DNA from: Balneolaceae bacterium
Lineage (GTDB): Bacteria > Bacteroidota > Rhodothermia > Balneolales > Balneolaceae
DNA: 9,461 nt
Assembly (NCBI GenBank): GCA_007123985.1
Contig: SLGA01000222.1
Location: forward strand, 1 to 9,461
Direction of reading: 5' to 3'
Positions within the stretch are counted from its first letter, which is position 1. Each line of letters starts with the position of its first letter. Below the pieces are notes generated by a model. It saw nothing but the letters and a program-made list of their open reading frames with translations, was not told where the DNA came from and made no database searches. The translations under genes and the position numbers were made by a program. Shown here in pieces: positions 6,581 to 9,461 of the stretch.

Positions 6581-7608
6581 TCCGTCAATTTTCACGTGAT
6601 ACGCTTCATGAACGCCACCGCCTTTCTCACCAGCAGATTGACCGTTTACTCAATGAAAATTCCGGAAAAAAGTATCTGCCTGAAAAACTTGAACAGCTGA
6701 ACAAAATAGGATACCTGATTGAGCTTGCCGATCTGCTAAATCAAAAAAATATTTGGTGGCTGGTTCTCAAAGGCCCGCTGCTTTCTGAACGAATTTATGG
6801 CGATCCCACCATACGGCTATGGAAAGATTTTGATCTGCTCACTAAACCCGAACATGTAACTTCCTTTGTTTCGGTTTTGATTGATCAGGGTTTTAAGCAT
6901 GAAAAGGTAGATTGGCCGGAATCAGAAAAGCGCCGGGAAATGGTTCTCCATTTCGGAAAGAACCTTGAAATGTTCCATCCACAAAAAGGAATTTCCATTG
7001 AAGTACACTGGAAACTTTTTGATGATCGTCTTACCACGTCGAAAAAAATGTGGGAGATAATCGAAAACAATACGGAATCAACCATATTTTCTGGCAAATC
7101 AATACAACGGCTCTCCCTTGAATTCGAACTTCTTTATCTCATCATTCATGGAAGTATTCACGCCTGGTTCCGCCTGAAATGGCTGACCGATATTCGAGAC
7201 CTGTACGAAAAGCAGACCATCGATGCCGGAAAGTTTCTATCCATAACCAAAAAGCTGAATGCATCACGTTTTGTTTGTATATACAATTATGTGCTGAATG
7301 TTTTCTTTCCTTCCGCAAAATTGTTGCCCATAAATCAATCCCGCAGTTGCAAAAAACTCGGGAAATATGCTCTTCGGGAAATTCGCAATGAAGTGGTAAA
7401 ACCAAAGCACAACTTCACCGAAACGCTTCGTGCCATCCGGTATAGAATGTCACTCTCACCCAAGCTCCGTTACAAACTAGACGTGCTCAGACTGATAACC
7501 TTTGGCAAACCCGATCTCAAATTTTCATGGATACCAGATCACCCGGTTTTTTTCTATCTGTTTCGCCCGTTTGGGTTAATTATTCGAAAATTTTACACCC
7601 CTCACTGA
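6577..7608 (+). CDS. PF14907-type nucleotidyltransferase-fold protein
   Basis: Member of the uncharacterised nucleotidyltransferase family (NTP_transf_5), a minimal polymerase-beta fold. From the ATG at 6577 it is 343 residues. Family blocks: VLKGPLLSERIYGDP (63-77), RLWKDFDLL (80-88) with the paired metal-binding aspartates D84 and D86, IEVHWKLF (141-148), and LIIHGSIHAWFRLKWLTDIR. The usual small Gly before the first Asp is replaced by a bulky W-K, although both acidic residues are kept. I choose 6577 because it forms an ATGA overlap with the pdxH stop (6577-6580); an in-frame ATG at 6553 would add eight residues and a 28-base overlap. Neither start has a Shine-Dalgarno. Target (nucleotide, protein AMPylation, sugar or peptide) is unknown. 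It is the last gene of the ferredoxin-pdxH unit. Confidence 0.82.
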   Translation: MIRQFSRDTLHERHRLSHQQIDRLLNENSGKKYLPEKLEQLNKIGYLIELADLLNQKNIWWLVLKGPLLSERIYGDPTIRLWKDFDLLTKPEHVTSFVSVLIDQGFKHEKVDWPESEKRREMVLHFGKNLEMFHPQKGISIEVHWKLFDDRLTTSKKMWEIIENNTESTIFSGKSIQRLSLEFELLYLIIHGSIHAWFRLKWLTDIRDLYEKQTIDAGKFLSITKKLNASRFVCIYNYVLNVFFPSAKLLPINQSRSCKKLGKYALREIRNEVVKPKHNFTETLRAIRYRMSLSPKLRYKLDVLRLITFGKPDLKFSWIPDHPVFFYLFRPFGLIIRKFYTPH

Positions 7609-7632
7609 TTAGTGCAAGCTGATAAAAAGCCC

Positions 7633-7640
7633 TATTTTTG
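7633..7640 (+). promoter_or_regulatory. Candidate Bacteroidetes-type -7 promoter element before mnmE
   Basis: TATTTTTG fits the TAnnTTTG consensus of the Bacteroidetes housekeeping sigma factor and sits 28 bases before the mnmE start codon. The expected TTTG about 20 bases upstream is poor: TTAG at 7609-7612 is the nearest. Some chance of coincidence remains in this AT-rich 60-base spacer. Confidence 0.4.
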
Positions 7641-7668
7641 AAAATCACATTTTAAATCAGCCACTAAA

Positions 7669-9045
7669 TTGTCAGAAATCAACCAGAAACCACCCATTGC
7701 AGCCATTGCCACTCCGGTTGGAGAAGGCGGCATTGCAGTGATCCGTATTTCAGGAAACGATGCTATTCAAAAAGCAGCTTCCTGCTTTAAAGGCATCAAT
7801 TTGTCGGAAGTAAAGTCGCATACAGTCCACTTCGGGAAAATTATCCGTAAAGACGGACATGTAATTGACGAAGTTCTCGCAACCGTATTCCGGTCACCAA
7901 AATCGTACACGGGCGAAGACACCGTTGAGATCTCTTGCCACGGAGGTGTGCTGGTTACACAGGCGGTGCTCGAGGCCATTCTGGATCGCGATGTTCGTCC
8001 CGCTGAGCCGGGAGAGTTTACCCAACGCGCATTTCTCAACGGAAAGCTCGATCTGGACCAGGCCGAGGCGGTAGCCGATCTTATCCACGCGAAAAGCATT
8101 AAGGCGGTGGATGCAGCCAACCAGCAGCTTGAAGGCAAGCTGGGCGAGCATATTAAAGCCTTTCGCCAACAAATTATTGATGCTACCGCAATGGTGGAAC
8201 TGGAGCTCGATTTTATTGAAGAGGATGTAGAGTTTGCCAACAAAGATCAGCTCAGATCCCTGCTTGTTGATGTTTCACATGAAATTTCGAAGTTGCTGGA
8301 TACCTACGAAACCGGGCGCCTTGTGAAAGACGGCGTGAAAACAGTATTCATCGGGAGGCCGAATGCCGGAAAATCTACCCTGTTGAATACACTGGTCGGT
8401 ACCGATCGCGCCATTGTAACCGACATCGCCGGAACCACTCGCGACACCATCGATGCCGACTGGAGTTACGATGGAATACTCTTCAAACTGATCGATACAG
8501 CGGGGTTGCGTGAAACAGAAGACGTAATTGAAGCGGAGGGTGTGAAACGATCGCAAAAAGCGTTTGAACAGGCCGATCTTGTAGTTTATTTGAAAGATCT
8601 CTCCAAACCGATAGATAATGCCGAACGCATAGAAATTGCCGGCTTTCAAAAACGGGCCGAAGCAACACCTTTCCTGCTGATCGGCACAAAGCTCGATCTG
8701 TATAAAGAGCCGGTAGATGCAAGATTGCACTACGACCTGAATATTTCAGCGCTGGAGGATGAAAACATTCATCAGCTTAAAAAGCTGATGAAACAACGGG
8801 CACTCGAGAACAAAGATTACGACACCTCGAGCCTGCTGGTAACCTCAACCCGGCACAGGGATGCCCTGCAAAAGGCGCGTGAAAATGTGCAGCGAGCCAT
8901 TACCGCACTTGATCAGGGCCTCACCGGCGACTTCCTCTCTATCGACCTTCGTTCTGCGCTAAAGGACCTGGGAACCATCACCGGGGAGATCACAAATGAG
9001 GATATCTTAAGCTCCATTTTCTCGAGATTTTGTATTGGCAAATAA
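7669..9045 (+). CDS. mnmE: tRNA uridine-5-carboxymethylaminomethyl(34) synthesis GTPase
   Basis: K+-dependent GTPase that, with MnmG, installs the (carboxymethyl)aminomethyl group on wobble uridine 34 of certain tRNAs. The full-length 458-residue product has an N-terminal tetrahydrofolate-binding domain (IAAIATPVGEGGIAVIRISG, 10-29), the helical domain, an inserted Ras-like G domain, and the invariant C-terminal FCIGK (454-458, C455). G motifs: G1 GRPNAGKS (229-236, with the potassium-coordinating Asn232), G2 IAGTTRDT (253-260), G3 DTAG (276-279), and G4 TKLD (340-343) where NKxD is usual. The start must be TTG at 7669: an in-frame TGA lies at 7639, no ATG occurs between them, and the first internal Met is deep in the protein. 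A 60-base spacer with a promoter-like element separates it from the upstream gene, so it may have its own transcript. Confidence 0.97.
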   Translation: MSEINQKPPIAAIATPVGEGGIAVIRISGNDAIQKAASCFKGINLSEVKSHTVHFGKIIRKDGHVIDEVLATVFRSPKSYTGEDTVEISCHGGVLVTQAVLEAILDRDVRPAEPGEFTQRAFLNGKLDLDQAEAVADLIHAKSIKAVDAANQQLEGKLGEHIKAFRQQIIDATAMVELELDFIEEDVEFANKDQLRSLLVDVSHEISKLLDTYETGRLVKDGVKTVFIGRPNAGKSTLLNTLVGTDRAIVTDIAGTTRDTIDADWSYDGILFKLIDTAGLRETEDVIEAEGVKRSQKAFEQADLVVYLKDLSKPIDNAERIEIAGFQKRAEATPFLLIGTKLDLYKEPVDARLHYDLNISALEDENIHQLKKLMKQRALENKDYDTSSLLVTSTRHRDALQKARENVQRAITALDQGLTGDFLSIDLRSALKDLGTITGEITNEDILSSIFSRFCIGK

Positions 9046-9280
9046 TTGGGCATATTCATCTCTGTTCAATCTGTACGGAAGGAACAATTCTTTTACAGTG
9101 TTCGTTATTCGCCTCAAGCAGTAAACCCTTATTCTAAACCTGCATCAAACAGGAACTATCATATTCGATTTAGCGAGCGAAAACAGGCACACTTCGTTGT
9201 TCCAATATTCTCTGTTCTTGCTATTTTTAGCATCGTTCTCTGAAAATAAATAATCTTTAACCACTGACTCATTTTGCACC
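9046..9280. other. Intergenic spacer with no credible gene
   Basis: 235 bases between mnmE and the trpB2-like gene. Both strands can be read through for 60-90 codons, but the predicted peptides have no recognisable motif and no initiation signal. A weak five-pair hairpin TGCTA/TAGCA with a TTTT loop lies at 9219-9232 without a following T-run. No Shine-Dalgarno precedes the ATG at 9281. Confidence 0.6.
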
Positions 9281-9461
9281 ATGGATAAAAAAATCTTTCT
9301 GAATGAATCTGACATCCCTACGCACTGGTACAACATCGTTGCGGATATGCCCAACAAACCGCTCCCGCCACTCAACCCAAAAACAAAACAACCTGCCGGC
9401 CCCGATGATCTAAGCCCAATTTTCCCCATGGGATTGATTGAGCAGGAAGTTTCTGCTGAAC
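9281..9461 (+). CDS. TrpB2-type tryptophan synthase beta chain (3' partial)
   Basis: The first 60 codons of a PLP-dependent TrpB-like protein of the TrpB2 class, which condenses indole or a related acceptor with serine and often functions without TrpA. The visible part has the class-specific N-terminal features: THWYNIVADMP (13-23), PLPPLNPKTKQP (26-37), and DLSPIFPMGLIEQEVSAE (43-60). The last block corresponds to the D-L-x-P-I-F-P-x-x-L-I-x-Q-E-x-S-x-E signature. The catalytic lysine and PLP phosphate loop lie beyond the window. ATG at 9281 gives the expected family N-terminus. The gene is cut by the window edge, not by mutation. Whether trp genes follow cannot be seen. It may be called trpB elsewhere; I leave the symbol empty because the class (TrpB1 or TrpB2) matters. 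Confidence 0.85.
   Translation, partial: MDKKIFLNESDIPTHWYNIVADMPNKPLPPLNPKTKQPAGPDDLSPIFPMGLIEQEVSAE

Noticed and set aside
9219..9232. Hairpin TGCTA-TTTT-TAGCA as an mnmE terminator
   Set aside because: The stem is only five pairs, AT-rich, and not followed by a run of T, so it does not qualify as an intrinsic terminator.
9046..9243. Possible 65-codon gene starting at TTG directly after the mnmE stop
   Set aside because: No Shine-Dalgarno, no recognisable motif, and a start only by abutting the mnmE stop; the composition looks like unselected sequence.
9145..9429. 94-codon minus-strand open frame across the spacer and the trpB2 start
   Set aside because: It runs antisense to a convincing TrpB2 N-terminus and has no motif or start signal.

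Overview
The window (about 43% GC by eye) looks like a chromosomal segment of a bacterium in the Bacteroidota/Balneolota/Rhodothermota neighbourhood. The hints are weak or absent Shine-Dalgarno sites at most starts, one TAnnTTTG promoter-like element, and the set of protein families: GCS2 ligase with an N-formylglutamate-amidohydrolase-like protein, TrpB2, and a thioredoxin-like [2Fe-2S] ferredoxin. The phylum call is an inference from style and gene families, not from a marker gene. I see no phage, transposase, CRISPR array, tRNA or rRNA.

Region 1 (1-1927, + strand): a GCS2-family carboxylate-amine (glutamate-cysteine type) ligase whose 5' end lies outside the window. It overlaps by a few bases a zinc-amidohydrolase-like protein of the N-formylglutamate amidohydrolase family. 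Together they form a ligase/hydrolase pair that probably makes and trims, or recycles, an amino-acid conjugate; the product is unknown.

Region 2 (1915-5286, - strand): a tight three-gene operon transcribed leftward. It encodes an SLC13/DASS sodium:anion symporter, a receiver-domain response regulator without a recognisable DNA-binding domain, and a soluble histidine kinase with an N-terminal cyclic-nucleotide-binding-like domain. The kinase gene's 3' end overlaps the 3' end of the amidohydrolase gene head-on by 13 bases. The transporter and the two signalling proteins plausibly act together, but no output is visible.

Region 3 (5287-5500): a 214-base AT-rich divergent intergenic region. It carries a Shine-Dalgarno for the transporter and an imperfect inverted repeat at 5384-5423.

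Region 4 (5501-7608, + strand): a compact operon of a thioredoxin-like [2Fe-2S] ferredoxin, pyridoxamine 5'-phosphate oxidase (pdxH), and a PF14907-type nucleotidyltransferase-fold protein that probably starts in an ATGA overlap with pdxH.

Region 5 (7609-9461, + strand): a short spacer with a Bacteroidetes-type -7 element leads to mnmE, the tRNA-modification GTPase, which starts at TTG and has an unusual TKxD in place of NKxD. After a 235-base spacer with no credible gene, the first 60 codons of a TrpB2-type tryptophan synthase beta chain run off the right edge.

Most of the window is ordinary housekeeping. The parts most worth a second look are the ligase/amidohydrolase pair, the transporter-linked two-component operon with its atypical kinase, and the nucleotidyltransferase coupled to pdxH.
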